Assembly: GCA_003725585.1 (NCBI GenBank)
Contig: RJMB01000001.1
Span: 372,001-436,000 of the forward strand
Reading direction: 5' to 3'
Source of the DNA: Halostreptopolyspora alba
Lineage (GTDB): Bacteria > Actinomycetota > Actinomycetes > Streptosporangiales > Streptosporangiaceae
Length of the DNA stretch: 64,000 nt
Shown here: positions 33,841 to 44,095 of the stretch, piece by piece
How the letters are laid out: each line of letters begins with the position of its first letter
Numbering within the stretch: position 1 is the stretch's first letter
The notes under the pieces: generated by a model
What the model was told of the DNA's origin: nothing
Seen by the model: only the letters and a program-made list of their open reading frames with translations
Databases searched by the model: none
Translations under genes and position numbers: made by a program

Positions 33841-34722
33841 ATGGCTTCCAACGACCACCGCGCAGGGAACAGTTCAAATTCGACCGAACAGCCTCGGTTC
33901 GAGCGGGGGTCGGGTGGTGGCGCGGATCCGGACAAGGGTAGTACCGGGACGGCCAGCAAGGATGGTGCTCCGGTCCAGTCGGTGGATCGTGCGGTCACGG
34001 TCCTGGAGATCCTCGCCCAGCACGGCGAGGCCGGTGTGACCGAGATCGCGGCCGAGCTCGGGGTGCACAAGTCCACGGCGTTCCGGCTCGTCGGCGCTCT
34101 CGAGCGGCGTGGTCTGGTTGAACAACCGGGGCTACGCGGCAAGTACCAGCTGGGGTTCGGAGTCATCCGCCTGGCTGGGGCGATGGCGGCGGGCTTGGAC
34201 CTGACCCAGCAGAGCCGCCGGGTCTGTGAGGATCTGGCCGCCGACCTGGGCGAGACGGTGAACATCGCGATCCCGAGCGGGGACATGGTCGTCAACATCG
34301 ACCAGGTCCGCGGTGCTTCCGCGGTGGTGAGCCAGAACTGGATCGGCCGGCAGAACCCCCTGCACTCCACGTCCAGCGGCAAGGTGCTGCTGGCCTTCAT
34401 GCGCAGGTCGGAGCAGCGCAGGGTGTTGCGTGGGCACCTCGAGGAGGTGACGCCCAGCACGATCACCGACCCCGACCTGTTGCGCGCCGAACTCGACGAG
34501 ATCATGGAACGTGGCTTCGCCACGGCTGTGGAGGAGCTCGAGGTTGGCCTCAACGCCGTCGCCGCCCCCATCCGGGGGATCGCCGGCGACGTCGTGGCCG
34601 CGGTGAGCGCGTCCGGGCCCTCCTATCGGATGGAGGAGGGCAAACTGCTCTCGATCGGTGAGACCGTTCTGAAGGCATCCGAGGAGATCTCGACCCGCAT
34701 GGGGCACATGCCCGCCGCCTGA
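33841..34722 (+). CDS. IclR-family regulator of the methyl-group catabolic island
   Basis: 293 aa. After a ~45-residue disordered, Gly/Ser-rich N-terminus comes a winged HTH (SVDRAVTVLEILAQHGEAGV, ELGVHKSTAFRLVGALERRG) and an IclR effector domain (~115-290; LHSTSSGKVLLAF, GLNAVAAPIRG). ATG 33841 was selected because the longer frame adds sequence through the promoter. It lies 190 bp downstream of soxG on the same strand, so it is the best candidate to bind the GTTGCG repeats at 24451-24562 and 26104-26129. The ligand may be glycine betaine, dimethylglycine or sarcosine (inference). Confidence 0.9.
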   Translation: MASNDHRAGNSSNSTEQPRFERGSGGGADPDKGSTGTASKDGAPVQSVDRAVTVLEILAQHGEAGVTEIAAELGVHKSTAFRLVGALERRGLVEQPGLRGKYQLGFGVIRLAGAMAAGLDLTQQSRRVCEDLAADLGETVNIAIPSGDMVVNIDQVRGASAVVSQNWIGRQNPLHSTSSGKVLLAFMRRSEQRRVLRGHLEEVTPSTITDPDLLRAELDEIMERGFATAVEELEVGLNAVAAPIRGIAGDVVAAVSASGPSYRMEEGKLLSIGETVLKASEEISTRMGHMPAA

Positions 34723-34737
34723 ACCCCCGCTACGGGG

Positions 34738-35268
34738 CTACCGTCGATGCCGCGCGCGCGGGACCCTCCCGAGCGCAGCGGCGACGGTACGTACCGCGTC
34801 CTCGGTGATCTGGGGCACCGGACGCGAGATGTCCAGGGTGGTGCCGTTCTCGTCGGGCCGCAACGGCTCCAGCGTCGCCATCTGTGAGTCCAGGAGCTCC
34901 ACCGGCATGAAGTGGCCCGAACGCTGCCGTAGCCGGTCGGCGATGAGGTCGCGCGGGCCGTCGAGATGCACGAAGTGGACGCTGGAGGCTCCCTCGCGCA
35001 GCCGTTGCCGGTAGGCGCGCCGCAGCGCCGAGCACGCCATTACGGTTGGCTGACCGCCACTTTCGTGGTCGGCGATCCACTGGGCGAGCGCGGCCAGCCA
35101 GGGGCCGCGGTCCTCGTCGGTGAGCGGCTCCCCCCGTGCCATCTTGGTGGTGTTGTGGCGCGGGTGGAACTCGTCGGCCTCGGCGAAGGGAAGCGAAAGC
35201 CGTTCGGCGACGAGTTCGGCGACCGTGCTCTTGCCGCTGCCCGAGACGCCCATGAAGACGAAGTGCAT
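34738..35268 (-). CDS. gntK: Gluconokinase
   Basis: 176 aa, typical of thermoresistant (GntK/IdnK) gluconokinases. It has the P-loop MGVSGSGKST (~6-15), EADEFHPRHNTTKMARGEPLTDEDRGPWL (as DEFHPRHNTTKMARG and LTDEDRGPWL), CSALRRAYRQRLR, and a helical C-terminus. It phosphorylates D-gluconate to 6-phosphogluconate for the pentose phosphate or Entner-Doudoroff route. ATG 35268 gives the canonical MHFVFMGVSG start. It is divergent from a GntR regulator and near a gluconate permease. Confidence 0.95.
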   Translation of the reverse strand: MHFVFMGVSGSGKSTVAELVAERLSLPFAEADEFHPRHNTTKMARGEPLTDEDRGPWLAALAQWIADHESGGQPTVMACSALRRAYRQRLREGASSVHFVHLDGPRDLIADRLRQRSGHFMPVELLDSQMATLEPLRPDENGTTLDISRPVPQITEDAVRTVAAALGRVPRARHRR

Positions 35269-35391
35269 GCTGTGGTGTTCCCCCCTGGTTGGCCACGTGC
35301 GGAGCCTGCCTCGGATCCCTCGTGGCAAGAATAGTGTTACCAATGATGTCCGTTAGCGTTCCCAGCGCCCCCACCCGAGTGAAGGAGGCCC

Positions 35392-36108
35392 ATGAGCGGC
35401 GACGCCGACCGCCACACCCTGCACAACAGGGTGCTCGCCGTGTTGGGCCCGGCGATCGTCGCCGGTGAGTACGAACCCGGTCACGTGTTCACGCTCGAAC
35501 GCCTGGAACGCGAGTACGGGGTCTCGCGGACCGTGGTGCGCGAGGCCGTGCGGGTGTTGCAGTCGATGCGGCTCGTGCGCAGCCGCCCGCGCACCGGTGT
35601 CCAGGTCCGCCCGGATGAGGAGTGGAGCGTGTTCGACCCGCAGTTGATCCGCTGGCGGCTGGCGGGCTCGGGACGCATGGCCCAGCTGCGTTCGCTGACC
35701 GAGCTGCGCGCGGCCATCGAGCCTCCCGCGGCCGCGGCGGCCGCCCGCAACGCCCCGCGCGAGTGGCGTGAGCCCCTCGTCGAGGTCTGCGAGCGGATGA
35801 CGGCCGCCGGCCAGGAGGGGGACCAGGACTCCTTCCTGCGGCTGGACATCGAGTTCCACCGGCGGATCCTGCGGCTCTCCGGGAACGAGATGTTCGTGGG
35901 TCTCACGGGGGTCGTCGCCGAGGTTCTCACCGGCCGCACCGAGTACCACCTGATGCCGCGGCCGCCCAGGGCCGAGGCCCTGCGGCTGCACGCCCACGTG
36001 GCCGAGGCGATCCGTGACGGCCTGCCCGACGTGGCCCAGGCGGCCATGCGCTCCATCGTCGGCGAGGTCGACGAGGCACTCAGCGAGGCCGCGGAACCCG
36101 ACCGTTGA
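35392..36108 (+). CDS. GntR-family (FCD) gluconate regulator
   Basis: 238 aa: winged HTH (~8-75; VSRTVVREAVRVLQSMRLVR) plus an FCD effector domain (~95-225; DSFLRLDIEFHRRILRLSGN). It lies between gntK (divergent) and the gluconate permease (convergent), so it probably represses both and responds to gluconate or 6-phosphogluconate. TAGTGTTACCAATG upstream (35332-35345) resembles half of the perfect TGGTAATACCA operator at 37588. GAAGGAGG precedes ATG 35392. Confidence 0.92.
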   Translation: MSGDADRHTLHNRVLAVLGPAIVAGEYEPGHVFTLERLEREYGVSRTVVREAVRVLQSMRLVRSRPRTGVQVRPDEEWSVFDPQLIRWRLAGSGRMAQLRSLTELRAAIEPPAAAAAARNAPREWREPLVEVCERMTAAGQEGDQDSFLRLDIEFHRRILRLSGNEMFVGLTGVVAEVLTGRTEYHLMPRPPRAEALRLHAHVAEAIRDGLPDVAQAAMRSIVGEVDEALSEAAEPDR

Positions 36109-36147
36109 GCACGGCCGGGCCCCGCGGCCGGGATTCCACGGCCGAAC

Positions 36148-37524
36148 TCACAACAGCAGGCTGGCCACACAGGCGAGCCCGAAACCGATGAAGCCGATCA
36201 GTGTCTCCATGACGGTCCAGGTGCGCAGCGTGGTGGGCACGTCCATGCCCAGGAACCGGCCCACCAGCCAGAACCCCGAGTCGTTGACGTGGGACAGTGC
36301 CGTGGAGCCGCAGGCGATCGCGATCACGATCAGCGCCAGGTCCACGCTGGACAGCCCCGAGGACGCCTCGACGGCCGGCGCGATCAGAGCGGCGGTCGTG
36401 GTCAGGGCCACGGTAGCCGACCCCTGGGCCACCCGCAGCGCGAGCGCGATGACGAACGCCGCCACGATCACCGGCAGCCCGGTCGCGGCCAGTGTCTCCT
36501 CCAGCGCGGCGCCGACCCCGCTGACCTGCAACACTCCACCGAACATCCCGCCGGCGCCCGTGATCAGGATGATCGCGCACACGGGACCGAGCGCGTCGTT
36601 GCAGATGCGTTCGACCCGTTCGCGTGGGAACCGGCCGCGCCCCAGGACGACCATCGCCACGAGGGCGGTGACGAGCAGGGCCACCGGTGTCTCGCCGGCC
36701 AACGTGAGCGCCCGCACCCAGGCCGCGCCCTCGTTGAGCGCGCCGGTGGTGACCAGGGTCGTGGTGCCGGTGTTGCCGAAGATCAGCAGCATCGGCAGCA
36801 ACAGGATCCCGATCACCGTGAACAGGCGCGGAGGGTGTTCGTAGGCGAGTTCACCGCCCGAGGTGAAGTCCTCGGGCACGGGGAGTTCGATCCGGCGCCC
36901 GGCGTAGAGGGCGAACAGGTAGCTGGCCAGGTACCAGGTGGGGATCGCCAGGACCAGGCCGACGACGAGTGTCATCCCCATGTCGGCGCCGATCTGGTCG
37001 GCCGCGGCCACCGGGCCCGGGTGTGGCGGCACGAAGGCGTGCATGGTCGCGAACGCGCCGGCCGCGGGGAGCGCGTACAGCAGTACGGAGCCGCCGAGAC
37101 GTCGTGCCACGCTGAAGATGATCGGCAGCATGACGATCAGGCCGGCGTCGAAGAAGATCGGGAAGCCGAACAGCAGGGAGGCGACGCCGAGCGCCAGTGG
37201 CGCGCGCCGCTGGCCGAACGCCGAGATCAGGGCGTGGGCGAGAACCGCCGCGCCCCCGGTGACCTCCAGCATCCGGCCGATCATCACCCCGAGGCCGACG
37301 AGCAGGCCGACACTGGCCAGGGTCTCGCCGAAGCCCTGCAGCAGGGTGGGGACGATCTCGTCGAGGGGGATCCGGGTCGCCAGCGCGACCAACAGGCTGG
37401 TCAGCACCAGCGAGACGAAGGGGTGCAGCCGCACCCGGATGACGAGGAACAGCAGGAGCGCGATCGCGGCGCCGGCGATCAGCAGGAGTGGACCGGTGCC
37501 ATAGGTGGGCTCGATGGCTTCCAA
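36148..37524 (-). CDS. Gluconate:H+ symporter (GntP family)
   Basis: 458 aa with ~12-14 membrane spans. Family-typical stretches include LHPFVSLVLTSLLVALATRI, FGFPIFFDAGLIVMLPI, HAFVPPHPGPVAAADQIGAD and GSTALSHVNDSGFWLV. It imports gluconate with protons for the adjacent gluconokinase. The gene is convergent with the GntR regulator, and its promoter region (37525-37847) holds a perfect 19-bp palindrome that is the likely GntR operator. Confidence 0.94.
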   Translation of the reverse strand: MEAIEPTYGTGPLLLIAGAAIALLLFLVIRVRLHPFVSLVLTSLLVALATRIPLDEIVPTLLQGFGETLASVGLLVGLGVMIGRMLEVTGGAAVLAHALISAFGQRRAPLALGVASLLFGFPIFFDAGLIVMLPIIFSVARRLGGSVLLYALPAAGAFATMHAFVPPHPGPVAAADQIGADMGMTLVVGLVLAIPTWYLASYLFALYAGRRIELPVPEDFTSGGELAYEHPPRLFTVIGILLLPMLLIFGNTGTTTLVTTGALNEGAAWVRALTLAGETPVALLVTALVAMVVLGRGRFPRERVERICNDALGPVCAIILITGAGGMFGGVLQVSGVGAALEETLAATGLPVIVAAFVIALALRVAQGSATVALTTTAALIAPAVEASSGLSSVDLALIVIAIACGSTALSHVNDSGFWLVGRFLGMDVPTTLRTWTVMETLIGFIGFGLACVASLLL

Positions 37525-37587
37525 CGGTGCCTCCGGGGCCGGGTTGGTGTTAACGCACGGTTGACGTGCGATCTCGTGACAATGAGC

Positions 37588-37606
37588 GCAATGGTAATAC
37601 CATTGC
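37588..37606. promoter_or_regulatory. Perfect 19-bp palindrome, GntR operator
   Basis: GCAATGGTA-A-TACCATTGC, 63 bp upstream of the gluconate permease start. The TGGTANTACCA core fits FCD-type GntR sites. The rest of the 323-bp gap 37525-37847 before manA shows no gene. Confidence 0.75.
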
Positions 37607-37847
37607 TGCGGCCTTCGAATCCCTCCATTCGCAAATCGTTACCCGGACCGTGGCGACTGGACAGGGCCTCGATCCGCCAGGTAAACCAGTCGGTAACTTC
37701 GTCCCAGGAGTCCCGATACGACTGGATGCGCGAAGGGTGCCGCTACGGCGCCGGGGAAGGCCGCGGGGGACTCGGCCACGGCGACCCTCCCCGCGCCCTG
37801 CCCCGCAGCGGCGTCAGCGAGTCCGGGGATCGAGAAGAGCAGGGCGG

Positions 37848-39047
<1,200 letters not shown>

Positions 39048-39095
39048 GGTGCCCCTCTCACCGGCCCCTCCGCGACAGCGGTGGGAGGCGACCGC

Positions 39096-40271
39096 TCAGT
39101 TGAGCGTGGCGCCGACCCTGACGTGCCCCTTGAGCAGGTCGCGGGCGATGGTGCGGCGCTGGATCTCGTCGGTGCCCTCGAAGATCCGCAGCAGCCGGAG
39201 GTCGCGGTACCACCGTTCGATCGGCAGTTCCCGGGTGTAGCCCATGCCGCCGTGGATCTGCATCACGCGGTCGACGATCTCGTTGGCCTTCTCGCCGCCG
39301 AAGAGTTTGGCGATGGACTGCGCGTGCCGGGAGTCGTAGCCCTGGTCGACCTGCCAGGCGGCGTGCAGCACCAGGAGCCGCAGCGCCTCGATCTCCACCT
39401 GGGAGTCGGCGATCTTCCACTGGATGGCCTGCCGTTCGGAGATGGGCGCCCCGAAGGTCTCGCGGTTCTTGGAGTGTTCGATGGCCATGTCGAGCATGCG
39501 TTCGCAGCCGCCGAGGGCACGGGCGGGCAGCTGGAAGCGGCCCTTGCCGATCCACTGCATGGCCAGCGGGAAGCCCTTGCCGACCTCGCCGAGCACGGCG
39601 TCCTCGGGCACGCGGACGTCGTCCAGGATGATGGAGGCGGGCCGGCTCTCGCCCATGGTGTCGATGGGTTCGGAGGTCCAGCCGTGGTCGCGGTCCACCA
39701 GGAAGCAGGTCACGCCGCCGTCGGCGCCGAGTTCCTTGTCGGTGACGGCGAACACCATCGCGAAGTCGGCCTTGTTGCCGCCGGTGATGAAGGTCTTCTC
39801 GCCGTTGATCACCCACTCGTTGCCGTCCTTGACGGCGGTGGTGCGGATCGCCTTGGCGTCGGAGCCGGCGCCGGGTTCGGTGATGGCGAAGCAGGACTTG
39901 CGCTCGCCGGCGATGGTGGGCAGCAGGTAGCGCCGCTTCTGCTCCTCGTTGGCGTGGTAGAGGATGTTGTCGGCGTCGCCCCCGAAGCGGAACGAGACGA
40001 ACGAGCGCCCCAGTTCGGTCTCGATGATCGCGGCGCTGATCGCGTCGAGCCCCATGCCGCCGTACTCGACCGGGGTCTGCACGCCCCAGAAGTCGGACTT
40101 CTTGGCGAGCTGTTGCAGCTCGTTGCGTTCCTTGTCGGTCAGGCCGGGCTCCTCACCCCGGCGCTCACGGAGCAGAACCTCGTTCTCCAGCGGAATGAGC
40201 TCGCGTTTGACGAAGGTCCGGACCCAGTCGCGGATCTCTCGCTGCTCATCGGTCAGCGAAAAGTCGACCAT
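39096..40271 (-). CDS. Acyl-CoA dehydrogenase
   Basis: 391 aa, full-length ACAD: N-terminal helical domain, middle beta-domain with CFAITEPGAGSD and FITGGNKADFA, and C-terminal helices with MQIHGGMGYTRELPIERWYRDLR and IFEGTDEIQRRTIARDLLKG; the Glu of FEGT is at the usual catalytic-base position. It oxidises an acyl-CoA with FAD, passing electrons to ETF. The chain type is undetermined. It is divergent from a TetR gene with a shared interrupted palindrome, hence probably repressed by it and derepressed by an acyl-CoA (inference). Confidence 0.93.
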   Translation of the reverse strand: MVDFSLTDEQREIRDWVRTFVKRELIPLENEVLLRERRGEEPGLTDKERNELQQLAKKSDFWGVQTPVEYGGMGLDAISAAIIETELGRSFVSFRFGGDADNILYHANEEQKRRYLLPTIAGERKSCFAITEPGAGSDAKAIRTTAVKDGNEWVINGEKTFITGGNKADFAMVFAVTDKELGADGGVTCFLVDRDHGWTSEPIDTMGESRPASIILDDVRVPEDAVLGEVGKGFPLAMQWIGKGRFQLPARALGGCERMLDMAIEHSKNRETFGAPISERQAIQWKIADSQVEIEALRLLVLHAAWQVDQGYDSRHAQSIAKLFGGEKANEIVDRVMQIHGGMGYTRELPIERWYRDLRLLRIFEGTDEIQRRTIARDLLKGHVRVGATLN

Positions 40272-40310
40272 GGTTGGTTAACCCCATTTCCCGGTGGCCG
40301 GTGCACAATT

Positions 40311-40329
40311 AACCTAACGGTGTTTGGTT
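40311..40329. promoter_or_regulatory. Interrupted palindrome, TetR operator
   Basis: AACCTAACGGTGTTTGGTT reads AACCnAACnnnGTTnGGTT symmetrically, midway in the 162-bp spacer between the acyl-CoA dehydrogenase and TetR genes. Both genes could be controlled from it. Confidence 0.6.
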
Positions 40330-40433
40330 TAGAGCGTAGGTGGTCACAGGGAACCGAGGCAACCTCCTGCGCGGCACGTGCGATCGTGCAAAGATCACTG
40401 GTGAACGGCATTCGGCCCGCGAAGGGAGCAGAG

Positions 40434-41072
40434 GTGGGACGACCCAGGACGCCGATCCTCAGCCGCGAGGGGATTCGCGCGACCGCGCTCGCCCTCGTCG
40501 ACCGCGACGGTCTGGAGGGCCTGTCCATGCGCAAGCTCGCCCAGGAGCTGGACGTGCAGGCCGCCTCGCTCTACAGCCACTACCGGACCAAGGACGACCT
40601 CCTCAGCGAGATCGCCGACGAGGTCACGCTCAGCATCGACGTCTCCGGATTCGACCACGGCGACTGGCGGCACGGGCTCACGGTCTGGGCGCGCTCCTAC
40701 CGCGACGCCCTCGCCGCGCACCCCAACCTGGTCCCCTTCATCGCGGCCGGCCCCGGCCGCCGCGAGGAGGCGCTGCGCCGCGCCGACGCCGTGCACGGCG
40801 CCCTGGTCGCGGCCGGGTGGTCGCCCAGGTACGCCACCCTGATCGGCGCCTCCACCAAGTACCTCGTGGTCGGGGCCGCGATGAACTCGTTCGCGCGCGG
40901 GTTCGACGCCGACGTCCGGGTGTACCGCGACCGTTACCCGAACCTGTCCCAGGCCCACCGGCTGTCCGAACACGCCGTCGAGATCGACGAGTCCAGCTTC
41001 GAGCTCGCGCTTTCGGCGTTTTTGGACGGGCTGTCCAACGTCTACGCCATTGGGGGGTCGACCGGCGGCTGA
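40434..41072 (+). CDS. TetR-family regulator
   Basis: 212 aa from a GTG start (VGRPRTPILSREGIRATAL). The HTH (~25-55; LSMRKLAQELDVQAASLYSHY) precedes a TetR_C-like domain (~75-210). GAAGGGAG lies just upstream of the GTG; earlier in-frame codons overlap the operator and are not protein-like. It is divergent from the acyl-CoA dehydrogenase and so is probably its repressor. Confidence 0.9.
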   Translation: MGRPRTPILSREGIRATALALVDRDGLEGLSMRKLAQELDVQAASLYSHYRTKDDLLSEIADEVTLSIDVSGFDHGDWRHGLTVWARSYRDALAAHPNLVPFIAAGPGRREEALRRADAVHGALVAAGWSPRYATLIGASTKYLVVGAAMNSFARGFDADVRVYRDRYPNLSQAHRLSEHAVEIDESSFELALSAFLDGLSNVYAIGGSTGG

Positions 41073-41106
41073 CCGGTGGAAACCGTGCCGCGCCGCGCGA
41101 GGGCTC

Positions 41107-41943
41107 TCAGGAGGCCAGCTGCGCCCCGACGGCGAGCTGGCCGCGGTCCAACGCGGCGGCCCGGCAGGTCCGCATGATCTCCGCCGCGACCGCGCGCGGA
41201 TTGTCCGCCATCGGGATATGGCCGCAGCCCAGCAGCGTGACCTGGTGGGCGTGAGGGATCCGGCCCAGGGCGCGGCGGGCGCCGCCGGGCGGCAACAGCC
41301 GGTCGCGGTCGCCCCAGGCGATCGTCACCGGGCAGGGAACGCTCGACGCGGAGAACGAGTAGCGGGCGGCCAACGGGGCCAACCGCACGAACGGGGAGTC
41401 GGCGGCGAGCTTGCGCGCGTCGAACCGGATGTGGCGCGCGGACGCCGCGGCGTGGTTACCGCGCAGGATCCGGCGGGCGGCGGCCCGGGCGGGAGGGGAA
41501 CCGGCGGCGGCCTGCCGCACCGGTTCCGGGATCCGTGCCGCGACCCTGGCCCCGCGCGCGAGAATCCGGAATCCGGCCTTGGTGGGAGCGGAGTTGAACC
41601 CGATGGGGGACAGCGCGGTCACCGAGGCCGCGGCCCCGCGCGCGCCGAGTTCCAGCGCGATCGCCCCGCCCAGGGAGTTGCCGGCGACGTGGGGGCGCTC
41701 CACCCCCAGTTCGGCGCACATGCGCTGGACCGTGTCGACCAGGGAGTGGAGGTCGTAGCGCTCGTCGGTGGCCGGCTCCGCGGACTTGCCGAAACCCGGC
41801 AGGTCGAGCGCGATCACCTCGTGGTGCCTCTTGAGGCGCTTCATCACCGGTTTCCACGCCTGGCGACGGTGCCCGAGGCCGTGCAGCAGCACAACAGGGG
41901 TGCCGGCGCCCTTGCGGTCGTAGACGATCCGTGTATGGCCCAT
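41107..41943 (-). CDS. Alpha/beta hydrolase
   Basis: 278 aa. It has an HGLGH oxyanion loop (~21-25), DLPGFGKS, the nucleophile elbow GNSLGG (Ser ~94), Asp in WGDRDRLLP, and His in GCGHIPM: a complete triad in the lipase/epoxide-hydrolase-like family. The substrate is unknown; haloalkane dehalogenases are excluded since the nucleophile is Ser. ATG 41943 is preferred, with a GTG two codons upstream as alternative. It is convergent with the TetR gene and divergent from the MoxR gene. Confidence 0.88.
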   Translation of the reverse strand: MGHTRIVYDRKGAGTPVVLLHGLGHRRQAWKPVMKRLKRHHEVIALDLPGFGKSAEPATDERYDLHSLVDTVQRMCAELGVERPHVAGNSLGGAIALELGARGAAASVTALSPIGFNSAPTKAGFRILARGARVAARIPEPVRQAAAGSPPARAAARRILRGNHAAASARHIRFDARKLAADSPFVRLAPLAARYSFSASSVPCPVTIAWGDRDRLLPPGGARRALGRIPHAHQVTLLGCGHIPMADNPRAVAAEIMRTCRAAALDRGQLAVGAQLAS

Positions 41944-42055
41944 GGACACCAGGTGTACCCGATCCCACGCCCCAGCGCGAGGCCGTGGCCGACGCGCTCG
42001 GGCCACGCGGGGTCACCGCTGGCCCCGCCCTCGGAACGGGCGGCATAGTTGGGGT

Positions 42056-42967
42056 ATGACCTCCGTGGACGCTACACCGCGCCGCCCCTCCTCCGCGGCG
42101 GATCTGGCCTCCGCCCTCGCCGACGTCGAGTACCTCGCCGACGACGGGCTCGCCACCGCCGGCTACCTCGCGTCGCGGATGGGCCGCCCCCTGTTCCTCG
42201 AGGGTGACGCGGGGGTGGGAAAGACCGCGTTCGCCCAGGCGCTGGCCAGCGCCACCGGGGCGCACTTCGTCCGCCTGCAGTGCTACGAGGGGCTCGACGC
42301 CGCCCAGGCGCTCTACGACTGGGACTTCACCCGCCAGATCCTGCATCTGCGCACCGTCGAGGCGGCGGCGCACGCCACCGGCGAACGTCCCGACACCGCC
42401 AAGCTGGAGGCGAGCCTGTACGACCGGCGGTTCCTCATCTCCCGGCCGCTGCTCGAAGCGCTGGAGACCACACCCTCGGTGCTGCTCGTGGACGAGATCG
42501 ACCGCGCCGACGACGAGTTCGAGGCGTTCCTGCTGGAGGTGCTCTCCGAGGCGGCGATCAGCATCCCCGAACTCGGCCGCGTCGCCGCCGCCGAACCGCC
42601 GCTGACCGTGTTGACCAGCAACCGCACGCGCGAGGTGCACGACGCGCTCAAGCGGCGCTGCCTGTACCACTGGGTGGAGCACCCCGGCTTCGACCGCGAG
42701 GTGGCGATCCTGCGCCGACGACTGCCCGATATCACCGAGCGGCTGGCCCGTGACGTCGCCACGGCGATCCGCCGGATGCGCGAGCTCGACCTGATCAAAC
42801 CGCCCGGTGTGGCCGAGGCGTTGGACTGGGCCAACGCCCTGTCCACCCTCGGCGCGCGCACGATGGATCCCGATCTGGCGGCGGCCACGCTCGGGGCCGT
42901 GCTCAAGTACCGCGAGGACGCCGAGCGGGCGCGGTCGGCCGACATCGCGAACCTGTTGGGGGAGTGA
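42056..42967 (+). CDS. MoxR-family AAA ATPase (CoxD-like)
   Basis: 303 aa. Walker A EGDAGVGKTAFAQAL (~47-61), Walker B VLLVDEIDRADDEFEAFLLE (as LLVDEIDRADDE) and sensor 1 LTSNRTREV are those of MoxR AAA+ chaperones. With the next vWA gene it forms the CoxD/CoxE pair that matures the molybdenum active site in CO-dehydrogenase-type enzymes; the coxSLMG genes follow at 44440. ATG 42056 precedes the conserved region by ~40 residues. There is a 3-nt gap to the vWA gene, so the two are co-transcribed. Confidence 0.92.
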   Translation: MTSVDATPRRPSSAADLASALADVEYLADDGLATAGYLASRMGRPLFLEGDAGVGKTAFAQALASATGAHFVRLQCYEGLDAAQALYDWDFTRQILHLRTVEAAAHATGERPDTAKLEASLYDRRFLISRPLLEALETTPSVLLVDEIDRADDEFEAFLLEVLSEAAISIPELGRVAAAEPPLTVLTSNRTREVHDALKRRCLYHWVEHPGFDREVAILRRRLPDITERLARDVATAIRRMRELDLIKPPGVAEALDWANALSTLGARTMDPDLAAATLGAVLKYREDAERARSADIANLLGE

Positions 42968-42970
42968 GCG

Positions 42971-44095
42971 GTGGCGGACGCGGGCCGGGAGCGTGACATC
43001 ACCGAGATCCTCGTGGGGTTCGCTCGCACCCTGCGCGGGGCCGGAGTCGACGCCACGCCCGACCGGGTCCAGGCCATGCTCGCGGCGGCGGGGGAGATCG
43101 GCGTCACCGACCGCGAGAGCGCGTACTGGGCCGGCCGGCTCACGCTGTGCGGCGAGCCCGACGACATCCCGACCTATGACGCGGCGTTCGCGGCGTACTT
43201 CTCCGACGCGCCGGCACTGCCGCCGACCCCTCAGACACCGCCTCGCGCGACCCGGCGGCCGACCCTCCTGTTCGCTCCCAGCAGGCCGGGGACGGGCGAG
43301 GCGGACGAGGACGAGACCACGGTCGCCTCGATGGCCAGCGACACCGAGGTGCTGCGCTACCGTGACATCGCCGCGCTGTCCGCGGCCGAGCGCGAGGAGG
43401 TGCGGCGGATGCTGGCGCTGCTCGCCCCCGGTACGGCGCCGCGCCGGACCCGCCGGTTCCGCCCGGCCGCGCGCGGGCCGGTCGACCCGCGCGCCACGGT
43501 GCGGCGCATGCTACGCCAGGCGGGCGAGCCCACGCGGCTCGCGCGCCGACGCCGGGGAGCCAAGCCGCGCCGCTTGGTGCTGCTGCTGGACGTCTCCGGT
43601 TCGATGGCTCCCTACGCCGACGCGCTGTTGCGGTTCGCGCACGCGGCGGTGCGCCGACGCCCCACGCTGACCGAGGTGTTCACCGTGGGAACCCGGCTCA
43701 CCCGCGTCACTCGGGCGCTGCGCCACCGCGACCCGGACGTGGCGCTGGGCGCGGTGAGCCGCGCGATCCCCGACTGGCACGGCGGTACCCGGCTCGCCGA
43801 CTCGGTCACGGCCTTCCTCGACCGCTGGGGTCGGCGCGGCACGGCGCGCGGAGCGGTCGTGGTGATCTGCAGCGACGGCTGGGAGCGCGGCGACCCCACC
43901 GCGCTGGGGGACCAGGTGGCCCATCTTTCGCGGCTCGCGCACCGGTTGGTGTGGGCCAACCCACACCGGGGTAAACCCGGCTATGCGCCCCTGGTTGGCG
44001 GCATGGCCGCGGTGCTGCCGTACCTGGACGACTTCGTCGCGGGCCACAGCCTGGCGAGCCTCGAGGAACTGGTCGGGGTCATCGCGAGAGCGTAG
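42971..44095 (+). CDS. vWA domain protein (CoxE-like)
   Basis: 374 aa from a GTG start. The von Willebrand A domain lies in the C-terminal half: MIDAS motif DVSGSMAPYADALLRF (~204-219), WHGGTRLADSV and CSDGWERGDP. The N-terminal ~180 residues are Arg/Pro-rich. It works with the MoxR ATPase as an insertase or remodelling pair for the [CuSMoO2]- or MoCo-hydroxylase encoded downstream. It ends 344 bp before coxS. Confidence 0.92.
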   Translation: MADAGRERDITEILVGFARTLRGAGVDATPDRVQAMLAAAGEIGVTDRESAYWAGRLTLCGEPDDIPTYDAAFAAYFSDAPALPPTPQTPPRATRRPTLLFAPSRPGTGEADEDETTVASMASDTEVLRYRDIAALSAAEREEVRRMLALLAPGTAPRRTRRFRPAARGPVDPRATVRRMLRQAGEPTRLARRRRGAKPRRLVLLLDVSGSMAPYADALLRFAHAAVRRRPTLTEVFTVGTRLTRVTRALRHRDPDVALGAVSRAIPDWHGGTRLADSVTAFLDRWGRRGTARGAVVVICSDGWERGDPTALGDQVAHLSRLAHRLVWANPHRGKPGYAPLVGGMAAVLPYLDDFVAGHSLASLEELVGVIARA

